Assembly: GCA_019188255.1 (NCBI GenBank)
Contig: JAETXT010000014.1
Location: forward strand, 372,001-436,000
From: Verticillium longisporum
Taxonomy: Eukaryota; Ascomycota; Sordariomycetes; Glomerellales; Plectosphaerellaceae
Length of the DNA: 64,000 bases
Direction of reading: 5' to 3'
Part shown: in pieces, positions 1 through 10,409 of the stretch
How positions within the stretch are numbered: position 1 is the first letter of the stretch
Layout of the letters: the number at the start of each line of letters is the position of its first letter
Made by a program: the position numbers and the translations under genes
Notes under the pieces: generated by a model
Database searches by the model: none
Seen by the model: only the letters and a program-made list of their open reading frames with translations
What the model was told of the DNA's origin: nothing

Positions 1-1
1 G

Positions 2-1447
2 TACCCCGAGGAGCATGAGGCGCGATGGGCCAACGTCGAGGAGTTTATAAACCTAGCGGGCGATTTTATGCGCGAGCTCAGCGCGACAGTGGAAGACGAC
101 AAGTTGCCCACCATCGAAGGCGTCCAGCAAGTTGAGGAGAAAGATGCGCTCGGCAGGTTTCTAGCCAACGTCGCGCTGGCATCTGATTCACAGAAGGGTG
201 AGGCGGAGAATAAGCCAATGGTGACCATCTCAACAATACACGCTGCCAAGGGCCTCGAGTGGCCCGTAGTCTTCGTGCCAGCCGTGTACAACGGTTCAAT
301 ACCGCACGCCAGGGCAGAAGACTTGGATGAGGAACGAAGGCTCCTTTACGTCGCCATGACGAGAGCGCAGTCGCTTCTTTACCTCAGCTGTCCACTATAC
401 AGCTCTCCGGCCGGGGGTATGGGTGGCGGAGGAGAGAAGGCTGAACTTTCTACGTTTCTGCCCACTGAGATCCACAAGTCGTTCGCCAGGAGAGGGCCCT
501 CGTTCAGCACCGAGGTGATCCAGGAGGTGGGCCGCATCCTAGGCCGCGCAGACTCCGTGCCTTCGGCGGAACGTATTTTTGCACAGATGCCGCTGCTCGA
601 GAGACTGGAGGACACGCTTTACCCTGCCGACCCAGAAGAGAGCAACCCAGCGGGCAGGGCCGACAAGAACGGTTTCAAGCGCCACCGAGGTCCGCAGGCC
701 AACGGCGACACTCCCGCCGAGGCCTATCCACAATGGCAGACAGCAACCACCATGGAAGCCGCGTCGGCCTTCACACTGCCAGGCTTCACGACCGCTGGCG
801 CGCACCAGACCGCCATTGCCGCGGTCAAGGAAGTCGCCGAAGCCGCCGAAGCCGCCGGGCCGCAGCGTAAGCAGTCCGGACCAGGGCACGCCAACGCGCG
901 ACGCGGTGGAACGACGAAACGTCCCCCCGACCAGCGCAGCCTCCTGGGCTTCGTCAACAAGAGACAAAAGTCCGACCCATCAGGCACTGCCTCTGAGCCC
1001 ACGCCCGTCGCTGTCGTTCGCTCGGGTCTGACCCGGCACGTCTCGACATCACACACGGCGGTCGCGCCCTATCCTCGCGGTCAGCCGGCGCCTCCAAATC
1101 CGGCCGCACCGGCTCTCCCCGGACACAGGCTTACGGCGCCGACCATCGCGAAGCCGACGGCTAAATCACGTCCGCCAGCAGGCGAGGCGCAGGCGCACTA
1201 CGGCTTCCTCTCGAGCTCGCCGGCAAAGTCAGCAGTGCCTCAGCTGGGCGACGATGGCGCTGAAGCAGAGCCGGTCGTGGCGCCCGAGGCGCGGGAGCGG
1301 CCAGCAAGCTGTCTGCACGCGACGACGTCAACGGGACAAGGGGTTGGACGGTTCGAGAGGCCGGCGTTACTGAAGAAGGAGGGCGGTATTGCGCCCATAG
1401 ACAGGTTGAGGAAACCGTTCAAACCATTGACCATGAATCGGCGTTAG
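2..1447 (+). CDS. Srs2/UvrD-type ATP-dependent DNA helicase, 3' part
   Basis: This is the C-terminal part of a superfamily 1 DNA helicase. The frame is open from base 2, so the gene begins left of the window. The first ~130 codons carry helicase motifs V and VI: TISTIHAAKGLEWPVVFVPA and then EERRLLYVAMTRAQ, the latter holding the arginine finger typical of UvrD/Rep/Srs2. The remaining ~330 residues are low-complexity, rich in Ala, Pro, Ser, Arg and Lys, as expected for the disordered tail of fungal Srs2 homologues, which binds recombination proteins and PCNA. The family dismantles Rad51 filaments and limits recombination in the nucleus. The tail ends KPFKPLTMNRR and then TAG. The helicase call is firm; Srs2 rather than another UvrD-like paralogue is inferred from the long tail. 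Confidence 0.85.
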   Translation, partial: YPEEHEARWANVEEFINLAGDFMRELSATVEDDKLPTIEGVQQVEEKDALGRFLANVALASDSQKGEAENKPMVTISTIHAAKGLEWPVVFVPAVYNGSIPHARAEDLDEERRLLYVAMTRAQSLLYLSCPLYSSPAGGMGGGGEKAELSTFLPTEIHKSFARRGPSFSTEVIQEVGRILGRADSVPSAERIFAQMPLLERLEDTLYPADPEESNPAGRADKNGFKRHRGPQANGDTPAEAYPQWQTATTMEAASAFTLPGFTTAGAHQTAIAAVKEVAEAAEAAGPQRKQSGPGHANARRGGTTKRPPDQRSLLGFVNKRQKSDPSGTASEPTPVAVVRSGLTRHVSTSHTAVAPYPRGQPAPPNPAAPALPGHRLTAPTIAKPTAKSRPPAGEAQAHYGFLSSSPAKSAVPQLGDDGAEAEPVVAPEARERPASCLHATTSTGQGVGRFERPALLKKEGGIAPIDRLRKPFKPLTMNRR

Positions 1448-1762
1448 CGAAGCGCCCAAAAGAAAACCAAGTACCCTGTCGATAGATTCTCGATAGATTC
1501 CATGAATGATGTAATGCCCATTGTAACGGCCCCCCTGTGGATGGCCAGGCCTCATCGTGACCACATGAGCACCAAGCCGGACCACCTCTCGGGTGAAGCA
1601 GGAAGAACAGAGGCGGCGGTGTCACGGGGATGGATGCCTTACGCCCAGGCATAACACGTCCCCAATCGGGCCAGGAAGCGCACGGGTCGTAAAAGCCCGC
1701 CCCCACCACCGCCGCCCCGGATTTACGAGGTCAGCATAACGGCTGTTTGCTGTGCACTGACT

Positions 1763-1803
1763 AGGTACCTTGGTTGCCTCGCATGAGGCTGACCTTGGTA
1801 CCT
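1763..1803. repeat. Imperfect inverted repeat upstream of the small mitochondrial gene
   Basis: AGGTACC...GGT...GCCTC, a 4-nt GCAT spacer, then GAGGC...ACC...GGTACCT. The arms match at the outer seven bases and inner five bases, with a few mismatches and one bulged base between. It lies just upstream of the TATA-like box at 1839. It may be a protein-binding palindrome or one of the dispersed GGTACC/CCTAGG elements seen elsewhere in the window. Confidence 0.5.
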
Positions 1804-1838
1804 GAACGTTCACGTAACGTCAAGGGACCAACCTTGGG

Positions 1839-1846
1839 TATATAAG
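1839..1846 (+). promoter_or_regulatory. TATA-like box for the gene at 1951
   Basis: TATATAAG lies 105 nt upstream of the ATG at 1951, in a short intergenic region, and is followed by a C/A-rich leader. Position and sequence fit a fungal core promoter; no transcription start can be read from the sequence. Confidence 0.5.
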
Positions 1847-1950
1847 AGGGTCAGATTCTCACCCTAAAGCCACCGTCAACCCCTGATCCAAGCCTCCAAA
1901 AGAGAAAATCTCACCCAAGAGCTGCATTTCCAACCGAAACCCGTGCGTCA

Positions 1951-2235
1951 ATGTATCGTTCCACCATGACAACCGTGGCCCGATCAGCCATCCTCCGCCC
2001 ATCAGCGGCCAAGGCTCTTTACCCCAGGAGCCTCTCCACCTCTGCTCCCCGCCGCGGCTCCGCGCCGCCGAACCCGGGCTCCGACCTGTGGAACGCAAAG
2101 GAAATGTGGCGCAAAGCCTCGCCGCGAACGAAAACCTTTGTTGTGCTGGGTGTCGCGGTGGCCGCCATCGCCGAGGGGGGATTCTGGGCGACGTTTGGGC
2201 CGCGCATCTTCGGCAAGGGCAAGACTGCCGAGTAG
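1951..2235 (+). CDS. Small predicted mitochondrial membrane protein (94 aa)
   Basis: An intronless 94-residue ORF. The first ~35 residues are rich in Arg, Ser and Ala with no acidic residue, and contain RSLSTSAPRR, a typical mitochondrial presequence. A hydrophobic stretch at about residues 63-83 (FVVLGVAVAAIAEGGFWATF) could span a membrane once. A second ATG lies five codons in. A TATA-like box upstream, the presequence-like N-terminus and the convergent layout with nitrite reductase (181 nt between stop codons) support a real gene. I do not recognise the family. Mitochondrial location is an inference from composition. Confidence 0.7.
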   Translation: MYRSTMTTVARSAILRPSAAKALYPRSLSTSAPRRGSAPPNPGSDLWNAKEMWRKASPRTKTFVVLGVAVAAIAEGGFWATFGPRIFGKGKTAE

Positions 2236-2416
2236 ATTTGCACACACTTCTTCGTCGTCATGTGTACCAAGACACCAAGGGAAAGAAAGGCAGGCAGACA
2301 GATTGTGTATCGTTATTTGTTTCCCAAATCTACTCATAATTATCCCATCTAACGCCTTTTATGCCCGGCCCTGCCCGTACATGAATAACGTCCCATACTT
2401 TCCCCGCTGTAACCAT

Positions 2417-5400
2417 CTACCAATCCGGCGCGCTTCCGCATCCGCCTCCGGCAAGCACCTCTACTGGCCTGTTCATCTTGAGCGGCGCAAATGGCTTGAC
2501 GCCAGGCTTCTTTCCGCGAATGCCCTTGAAACCAACGGCCTTGTCGAGGCCCGCGAACGGTGCCTGGCCAGACTCTCCCTTCTTGACCTTCCACTTGGCC
2601 GTGCCGAGTTCGGCGTCGAGCTCAGCCACCGGCGGCAGCAGCACGTGCACCATGCCGTCAGCGCGCTCCTCGGCCTCGAACGTCGCGATGCTCAGCTCGC
2701 CATCGTTCTTGCAGTCGCCGTTGGCGAGGTCAAAGTTGCGCTTGTGGTAGGGGCACGACACCCACGGCGCCGACTTCTTGGCGTCGCCGTTGGTGCTGCA
2801 CCCGGAGTCCGCCTTGGGCGCGTCCGAACACGTGTCTTCGCCTGTAGCCTCGCCGATGAGGCCTTCCGACAGCACAAAGGCGCGCTTGTGCGGGCACATT
2901 TGCTGCGTAGCATAGTACTTTCCGCGAACACGCCACACGGCGAGCTGCGTGTCACTGCGCTTGATCGTCGCCGAGATGCCGTTCGGCGCATCGTCGGCGC
3001 CGGCAAAGTAGGAGGCAGCAAGAAGGGGCTCCCACTCTTTCGATGTCCACCGTGACTTGAGCGCCTTGAAGTCCTCCTTGGCCGCCTCTGGCGCCCAGTA
3101 CACAGGCCTCTCCTGGTCACGCTCCGCCTCGATCTCCACATTCTCAACCGACTCGTCCGTGTTGGCGAACTGCTTGAACTTGTTGATGATCGAGGGCGTC
3201 GCAAGTGCCTCAGCCCATTCGTCAAAGAAGCTGTCGACGAGCTCCTGCATCTGTGCCTCCAGGGACGCACAGATGCCGAGCTTGTCCTCGAGCACGACCT
3301 CCTGGAGATACTTCAGGCCACCCGGCAGCGCTTGAATCCAGCTCGCTGTCCGCTGAAGCTTGTCTCCAGTGCGGATGTAGAACATGAGATAGCGATCAAG
3401 GATAGGGATGACTTCGGTGGGCGGTACGTCCTTGGCAAGTAGCTCCGCGTGCCTCGGCGTAACACCACCGTTACCGGCAACGTAGATGTTGAAGCCCTTG
3501 TCCGTGGCGATGAGGCCAAAGTCCTTGCTCTGCGCTTCAGCACACTCACGCACGCAACCACTGACGCCACCCTTGATCTTGTGCGGCGCCCGGATGGACT
3601 TGTAGCGCTCCTCGAGACGGACAGCGAGGCCAACCGAATCGCCAATACCGTAACGGCACCACGTGCTTCCGACACAGGACTTGACAGTACGCAGCGATTT
3701 CGCGTACCCGTGGCCAGACTCCATGCCTCCAGCGATGAGCTCCCGCCAGATGGCAGGCAGGTCCTGCCGGCGGGCACCGAACATGTCAACGCGCTGGCCA
3801 CCAGTGATCTTGGTGTAAAGCTTGTACTTGGCAGCGACCTGGCCGATAACAATGAGCTTCGCAGGAGTAACTTCACCACCCGACATACGAGGTACAACGG
3901 AGTATGTGCCGTTGCGCTGAATGTTTCCAAGGAAACGATCGTTGGTCTCTTGAAGACCGTGTTGAGGCTTGTCCATGACGTGGCGGTTCCAGAGCGAGGA
4001 GAAGATGCCGCCAATTGTGGGCTTGCAGGCCTCGCAGCCAAGCGAGTCGGGCTCGGTTCCGACTTCGCGCATGATCTCGGCAAGCGTACGAAGCTTCTTG
4101 ACCATGATAATGTGGTAGAGCTCGGCACGCGAGTATTTGAAGTGAGAGCACAGGTGGTTCTTGACTTCGTTGCCCATTGACGCCATTGTCTTGTTGAAAA
4201 TTGTCGTCACGAGGGGCATGCAGCCGCCACAGCCCGTACCAGCCTTGGTGCACGCCTTGATGTCGCCGATGCTCGTGCACGAGCCGTCCTTGACGGCGTC
4301 GACGACGTCGCCCTTGGTCACGTTGTGGCACGAGCAAATTTGGGTGTCGTGGGATAGATCGTCACCATCATCCTCCCCATCCTTTTTCGCGCCAAGAATG
4401 AGCTCGCTCGGTGGGATCTCGAGAACTTTCATGTTCTTAACCATGGGTACAAGCTTGATATAATCGCGTGTGTCGCCAATCATCATGCCACCAAGGAGGT
4501 ACTTGCCATCTTCCGTGAACAGATATTTCTTGTACACGTTGGAGAAGGGGTCGCGGTAGGTAAGGGCCTTGACTGGTGCTGGCGGTAGGCCGTTGGTGAG
4601 CGTCTCGAGAGCTGTTTGCGCGTTCTCCTTGTTGGCACGCTTCGCACGAGGGGCAGCTTCTTGGGTCCGTCGCGATCAGCAAAGAAGTCACCAAAACTGG
4701 CGACTTCAACTCCAAGCAGCTTGAGCTTCGTGCTCAGATCCGGAGTCTTGAAGACGCGAGGCGAGTGCAGGTGAGCTTGTGTCAGATTGAAAGACAACAC
4801 GTCGGCCATCTCAACACCAGGAGCGATGAGACCAAATGTCTGGGTCTGCCAGCTGGCACACTCGCCAATGGCGTAAATATCGGGCTCGCTGGTGCTCAGA
4901 TCATCTCCGACGATGATACCACCGCCACGGTCGGCGCACTTGAGACCGGCCTTGCGGGCGAGATCATCTCTTGGTCGAATGCCAATGGCAAAGCAAATTG
5001 TGGAGCAGGCCATCTGCTCACCGTCCTCAAACAGAACGCCCGTAACATAGTTGTCGGCATCCACCTCGACCTTGCCAACGCGCTTGCTGAGGAGAACGTC
5101 GAGGCCGAGGTCCCGGACCTGTTCAACAACCATGGTACCAGCATCGGCATCGAGCTGACGGCTGAGTACCCATCGGTTCCTCTCGATAAGCTTAACCTTG
5201 TCGTAGCACTTGAGATCCATCATGGCATTGGCGGCCCGGGGACCAAGCAGCCCGCCCCCCACGACGGCCCCGCCGGTTCCTTTCCTATGTTCGGCAAATT
5301 CAATGAGGTTAATCAGATCGTCAATTGTTCGATAGACGAATACGCCTTTCGCGTCGTGTCCGGGGGTGTGGCGGGGTAGGACGGCGTCGGAGCCGGTGGC

Positions 5401-5803
5401 GAAGACGAGGGAATCGTAGGAAACGACCTCGCCGCTGGAACATGTCACCGTCTTGGCCTTGGCGTCGACATCTGTAACTTTGGTGTTGATGTGGTAGCCG
5501 AGAGCTCCTTCGGGTGCGGCAGCATACTAGAAGACACACAGGCAAGGTTAGGCACTGTTGTGCGATCGACACGAGGTGAGTGAAGGCACATACCCATTCT
5601 TTTGGGTTCATGTAGAGGTTCTCGACTTTTCGGTGGTCGAAGAAACTTGTCAGGCCGACACGGTTGTAGGCCAGATGTGATTCCTCCCCAATGACGATGA
5701 TGTCGTAGGCGCGTGTGCGGGCATCGAGCTTGAGCATCTTCTCGATGAAGGCGATGCCGACCATGCCCAGGCCGACAACGACAATCTTCTTTCGCTCCGC
5801 CAT
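2417..5803 (-). CDS. niiA: Nitrite reductase [NAD(P)H], frameshifted
   Basis: This enzyme reduces nitrite to ammonium in fungal nitrate assimilation. Exon 1 is 5594-5803 and exon 2 is 2417-5526; the 67-nt intron runs GTATGT...CTAG. In order: an N-terminal FAD/NAD(P)H oxidoreductase domain ([15 protein letters not shown]; second nucleotide site AVVGGGLLG), a BFD-like [2Fe-2S] segment at ~468-506 (CSC...CGGC), siroheme/[4Fe-4S] cysteines at ~688, 694, 728 and 732 ([14 protein letters not shown]), and a C-terminal Rieske domain at ~948-998 (CPHK, CPYHK). The frame is lost in a G-run at 4650-4653 on the plus strand (C-run in the gene), between DRDGPKKLP and [11 protein letters not shown]. One extra base there restores a continuous protein of about 1106 aa, the usual family length. 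Without it translation stops soon after the FAD domain. No nitrate reductase gene lies nearby. Confidence 0.9.
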
Positions 5804-7296
5804 GGTGAAGGATGGTCCCCTCAGGGAGGTCACGATACAGGGGTTTGACGAATTGGAGGTGGGAGGGGGCGTTGTCAACCCTGGATAAGAGGTCTTGTTG
5901 GGTTTGGTGTACACTGATGATGTCTCCAGGAACAAGTGTCAAGAAACAATAAAGAGGAGGAGAATGGTAGGGACGGGAGAAAAAGTCAATCATTCAGCGC
6001 AAGACACCCGGGCACCTCGTTGACAAAAGTCGCGCCACTTGATTTCGGCTCTTGTGTCCAGGGTGTACCATTTCAGCGTGGCATGAGGTCAATCTGGTCC
6101 AACCCAGCTAAGGGAATGGCCAATGGGCCTGGTCTCGTTCGCCCATGGTCTGATGTGGTGTGAGCATCTCCGGATGGGCGATCGTGGGGCGGAGCCATAT
6201 CTCCAGGTTTCAAAGAGGGACCGAGTTCTCGCGGGCGCATTAGGGAATAGCATGGCGTGTACTGGACCTCCCCGAGATGGGCGGGCGGGCGATGTGATCT
6301 GGAGGGGTTGATGTCGCGCTCGACATGGAGGGGTCCTTTGCTGGTCGAGGTCAAGAGCGATGGAGTCCCGATAAGAGCTGCGTGAGATAAGACATTGGGG
6401 AGAGCACTTATCCTCCAATAAGAGCAGGGGCGACCGCCCGCAGCAGAGGCTCTGCTGCGCCCGCGGAGAAGTAACTTTGGGGCGAGTGCGACCGGGCTGC
6501 CGCTAATCGCTCTTGCCAGCGACGAATCGCTCCTTCCTGGTGCTAATCGCGCCCCCCCAAGCCCCCCAAAAACTGCTCGTCCCCCTACGAAAATCGCTCG
6601 ACAATCAGATACGCGGGATGACACCAAGCGCACCCTAAGAGGACAGCATCTGCATCGTCATACCATCCGAGGAGAAAGCGCCCCAGGGTCCATTAGATAT
6701 ATCCCTCCCTCCATTGGCCCTCCCCTTGCGGCTCCTGATAGACGTGCAGCCGGGTTATCGGGCTGGGCCGAATTGGCTGCCGTTCCGCCTCTCATTGGCC
6801 TCGTCTTCCCTGTCAGCAGCTTTACCGTCCCATTCTCTGGGCTGAAAGCTGGCGATAAGGGAGGCCGAGAGCGGGTGTGTACCATCTGCCTTTGGATCGT
6901 CTCAGGAGACTAGCATGTCCGCCTTTCTCCGTCGTAACCATCTCCGCCCCCTCGCCAACCAATTCCAGACATCGGAGCCGGTGGTTGCGTCGCACAGCCA
7001 TTCACGGTATTAGTCCGTTCGACGATCGACGATTCCACGATAGCGTGATGGACGACACATGACAGTCTGACACAAAAAATTGGCTCGATTACTCCCCACC
7101 CCAGATTCCCCCCTGGACTGCTATTGTGACAAACACATTTTTTGAAGCTTCCCGCCCAGATACCGTGGGGTATTTTGACCTTTGTTTACTGTACAGCATA
7201 ACGTTACAACTCCCCGCGCGTCACGTGCATCGCCTCCCTGGTCCGGCATGTCGTCCAAGCGCATGACCACGCGATGGGGACGAAGCCATGCCGCAC
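5804..7296. other. Intergenic region, nitrite reductase promoter side
   Basis: Apart from the GATA-site cluster I see no gene. Short open frames on both strands lack domains, introns or coding character. Confidence 0.6.
6370..6858. promoter_or_regulatory. Cluster of GATA-factor sites upstream of nitrite reductase
   Basis: Six HGATAR matches on both strands: 6370 (CGATAAG), 6386 (AGATAAG), 6407-6412 (reverse, CTTATC), 6736-6741 (TGATAG), 6755-6760 (reverse, TTATCG) and 6853-6858 (CGATAA). Nitrite reductase starts at 5803, and COQ3 on the far side presents its 3' end, so this 1.5 kb region can only be the promoter of nitrite reductase. AreA/NIT2 GATA factors are the known activators of this gene family under nitrogen limitation. 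No clear NirA/NIT4 site was found. Confidence 0.5.
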
Positions 7297-8190
7297 TTAC
7301 GCGGCGATCTCCCGCCGGAACGCGAAAAAGTAGTTGCCCACCTTCTCGCTGCCGGCGACCTCGCGCCACCAAACTCCGGGCACGAAGACGACGCCAATGA
7401 TGCGGGGGCTCGCCCAGCCGCTCTGCCCGGCGAACCAGGCCGTCAGCTCGGCGTCGTTGATGTACTTGTTCCAGTCGTGTGTGCCCTTGGGTACGATGCC
7501 GAGGACGTCCTCGGCGAGAAAGTTTGTCGTCAGCCAGCTGACCCAGGTGCGGGCGATGGTGCTGCCGACGAGCCAGCCGCCAGGCTTGACAAAGGGGGCG
7601 CAGCGCGCGAGGAACTCGGCGGGCGAGTCGACGTGCTCGACGACCTCGAAGACGGAGACGACGTCGAAGCGGTCCGCGGGCGTCGCCGGCACGGGCAGCG
7701 TCTCGATGGTGGCCGGTAGGTAGGTCAGCTGGGGCGGGCGCAGGGCCGGGTCGCGGCGGGCATGGGCGCGGGCGATGGCGAGGACTTCGGGCGAAGGGTC
7801 AATGGCCGTGACCGAAGCTGTTGTGGGCAGGCGGGCGGCCGACTCGGCGAAGATGCCGCCGCCGCAGCCGACGTCGAGATAGCGGGCCATGGCGGCCGAC
7901 GAAGGGGGCGGCGCGTCGGCAATCGAGGCCTGGCAGGCGCGGATAAAGTCGTGTCGCAGCGGGTTCATGAGGTGCAGGAGGCGGGAGGAGCCGTGGGGAT
8001 CCCACCACGAGGCAGCGAGGCCGTTGAAGTGGGAGATTTCCTCGGCATTGACAGACGAGAAGGTCGACGAGAGCCTGGCGTGGGTCGGGGGGGTTGCTGT
8101 CGCAGCTCGTAATGACTGGCGTGTTGCTGAGGGGCGGGCTCGACGCAGCTGCCGCAGCAGAGCGGCTGTCGCTGCCCGGGGGGTGGCCAT
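7297..8190 (-). CDS. COQ3: Ubiquinone biosynthesis O-methyltransferase, mitochondrial
   Basis: An intact single-exon gene of 297 aa. COQ3 performs both SAM-dependent O-methylations of the coenzyme Q ring on the matrix side of the mitochondrial inner membrane. The first ~40 residues are Arg/Ala/Thr-rich with no acidic residue, as in a mitochondrial presequence. The mature part begins with SSVNAEEISHFNGLAASWWDP, characteristic of UbiG/COQ3. SAM motif I is YLDVGCGGGIFAE (about residues 104-116), followed by the acidic loop TAIDPSPEVL and VVSVFEVVEHVDSPAEFL. The C-terminal KYINDAELTAWF region is also family-typical. The ATG at 8190 gives the expected length. RIB3 lies divergently 1.1 kb away. Confidence 0.93.
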   Translation of the reverse strand: MATPRAATAALLRQLRRARPSATRQSLRAATATPPTHARLSSTFSSVNAEEISHFNGLAASWWDPHGSSRLLHLMNPLRHDFIRACQASIADAPPPSSAAMARYLDVGCGGGIFAESAARLPTTASVTAIDPSPEVLAIARAHARRDPALRPPQLTYLPATIETLPVPATPADRFDVVSVFEVVEHVDSPAEFLARCAPFVKPGGWLVGSTIARTWVSWLTTNFLAEDVLGIVPKGTHDWNKYINDAELTAWFAGQSGWASPRIIGVVFVPGVWWREVAGSEKVGNYFFAFRREIAA

Positions 8191-9304
8191 TATGTGGTTG
8201 CGACGGTTGGCCGTGTCGGTGTTGCAAGAAAAAGGTGACGAGAAAGTGAAGCTTCAGCCAAAGGAAGCTAGGCCAAGCTCAGGCCAGGCTGCTTGGAGCT
8301 TGCGATGATGATGAGCATAGGCAGGTGCCGTGCAGTGCAGCGCAGTGCAGTGACAGTGCCAACCAGGCCCATGTGAAAGTGGCTGCCGCGGTGGCTCGTT
8401 TGTTCGGTCTTGCAGACCGAGGCTGACCGAGCGGGCGAGGCCCGTCTGGCCTGACCCCTCCTTCGGCATCGGCTGGCTTACAGGGAGGGACTTGGGGAGG
8501 GCCAAACTGCCCACGTATCATCCATTGCGTTTGATGACTGCGGCGGAATATTGCGTGGAATTCACAGAGTGCTGGTCTCGGATTGCGCATCACCAAACTC
8601 TTGGTCATCTCAAATATGGCTTGGTCAGCATCATCCAGAACAAGCATGCATCAAGTACCTACACTGGCAAGACTGGGGAGAGAGAAAAAGGTGGAAGCCG
8701 CGCGGGAACCCAATTCGGTAGGGTTACCTAAGCCTGTGAGCCGCGGCTGGGGTCCCTTCGACTCCACCGAGGGCCATCAGTCAGCGGTGGCATGAGCATC
8801 GGCATGAGCATGAGCACGTCAAAGCCGCAGGCAGGCGGGCAGGTGCCAGTCCAGTGTGTCATTGCCCCTCCTCCGCCGGCCTCGCCGTCCTGAGTCAAGA
8901 GCAGCCGAGAGCGGGACGCTACACTGATGCTCGTGCTTGCCCAGGCGCAGTCGGTCCCACGACACCGATCTGGCATCCCGCTGAGTACCTAGGTAATAGG
9001 TACTAGGTTCAACATCGCCAGATCTCTTGGGTTCTCCTCTCATCTGTTTTCTTCTACCTCTTCACGACCGATCAGACCATATTGCTCGACCCAATCGAAA
9101 GTCACCCGCGCGCTGCTTGCTGTCGCTTCACCTTTACCCCTCCACTCGGCACATGTCCATAGGACCCCTAAAAACTTCGCCGACCCCTCTGTGAACACCC
9201 GGAAAGAGTCACCACCTCTCCACCGCAACCTCCATCGCCAATCTCCCTCCGGCGACACCCTTCAAACTCGATTGCGATACCCAACATTCACAGCGAACGC
9301 CATC
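8191..9304. other. Divergent intergenic region between COQ3 and RIB3
   Basis: No gene recognised. It holds one copy of the dispersed TACCTAGGTA motif at 8986-8995 and a CAGTGCAG-rich patch near 8335-8355. The last ~300 nt are pyrimidine-rich, as in a fungal 5' leader of RIB3. Confidence 0.6.
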
Positions 9305-10080
9305 ATGCCCTCTTCCACATTACCCGCGTCGGCTTTCGACACGATCCCCGACGCCATCGCCGCATTCCGTACGTCCCATTGATTGCGCCTTCCTCCCCCA
9401 AATTCAAGTCCGATCACCATGCTAACAAAAGTCCCCTTTCTAGGCAACGGCGAGTTCCTCGTTGTCCTCGACGACCCTTCGCGCGAGAATGAAGCCGACC
9501 TCATCATCTCCGCTCAGTCCATAACCACGGCCCAAATGGCCTTCATGATCCGCCACTCCTCCGGCCTCATCTGCGCACCGCTACCCCCCACCTCACCGAG
9601 TCCCTCGAGCTGCCGCAAATGGTGCCCCTGACCGCGACCCAGGATTCCCGCGGCACCGCCTACACCCTCTCCGTCGATGCCGCCGACCCCTCCGTCACCA
9701 CCGGCATCTCTGCCCACGACCGCGCCCTGACATGCCGCACCCTCGCCGCCAAGGGCTCCAAGCCCGCGGACCTCCGCCGCCCTGGCCACGTCTTCCCGCT
9801 GCGCGCCCGTGAGGGCGGCGTCCGCGTGCGCCCCGGTCCCACCTAGACCGCTGTGGACTTTGCCAGGCTCGCCGGCACCGGCGACGCCGGCGTCATTTGC
9901 GAGCTCGTCGAGGACGGCGTCGAGGTCGAGGGCAAGGCCCTGCGCGAGGGTGGCGGCATGATGCGCGCCGAGGGCTGCATCGCGTTTGCCCGCAGATTTA
10001 GTCTCAAGGTCGTCACCATTGCCGATCTCGTCGCCTACCTCGAGAAGACGGAGGGGAAGGTTGAGGTCAACGGAGCGTGA
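9305..10080 (+). CDS. RIB3: 3,4-dihydroxy-2-butanone 4-phosphate synthase, disrupted
   Basis: DHBP synthase makes the four-carbon precursor of riboflavin from ribulose 5-phosphate. Exon 1 is 9305-9368, the 75-nt intron 9369-9443 (GTACGT...CTAG), exon 2 9444-10080. The active-site loop [11 protein letters not shown] is at residues 31-41, followed by [13 protein letters not shown] and, in another frame, [18 protein letters not shown] and [12 protein letters not shown]. There are two defects. One base is missing at or near the C6 run 9584-9589: ICAPLPP is followed in the +1 frame by [14 protein letters not shown]. An in-frame TAG at 9844-9846 stands between RVRPGPT and [10 protein letters not shown], where the family has a Glu-containing segment. 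With one base added and the stop ignored the protein is about 233 aa, the normal size. As written it yields only ~107 aa. Real decay of the only copy would cause riboflavin auxotrophy, so sequence error or a second copy should be considered. Confidence 0.88.
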
Positions 10081-10409
10081 AGGGAGACGAGCTCTGCATA
10101 GGGGATGCGCAGGGGAAGGGAAGGGATGCGAGATGAGGGAGGAAACGGAGCAATGCAAAATGGCCAAGTTGCGGAGAACAATCAAAAATGCAGGTTGCCA
10201 TTTAATTTTTTGCCTCCTAGCCGAGGTTGGACATGTACATACACACAAATCACCCCCACCATCTGTTGTGCGACTTTTGGAATACAAGGAGGCAAGATCT
10301 TGATTCTACATGCGTGTGCCAGTACCCGTTCCTCATTCTCCGTCTTCTTCGCAGGTCCTCTCTTTCTAAAGATGCTTCCTTAACCCCTTACCCACGTATC
10401 GCTCCAGCT

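Noticed and set aside
2138..5379. Several long plus-strand open frames across the nitrite reductase gene (up to 305 codons)
   Set aside because: They are antisense shadows of a GC-rich, strongly conserved gene and have no recognisable domains.
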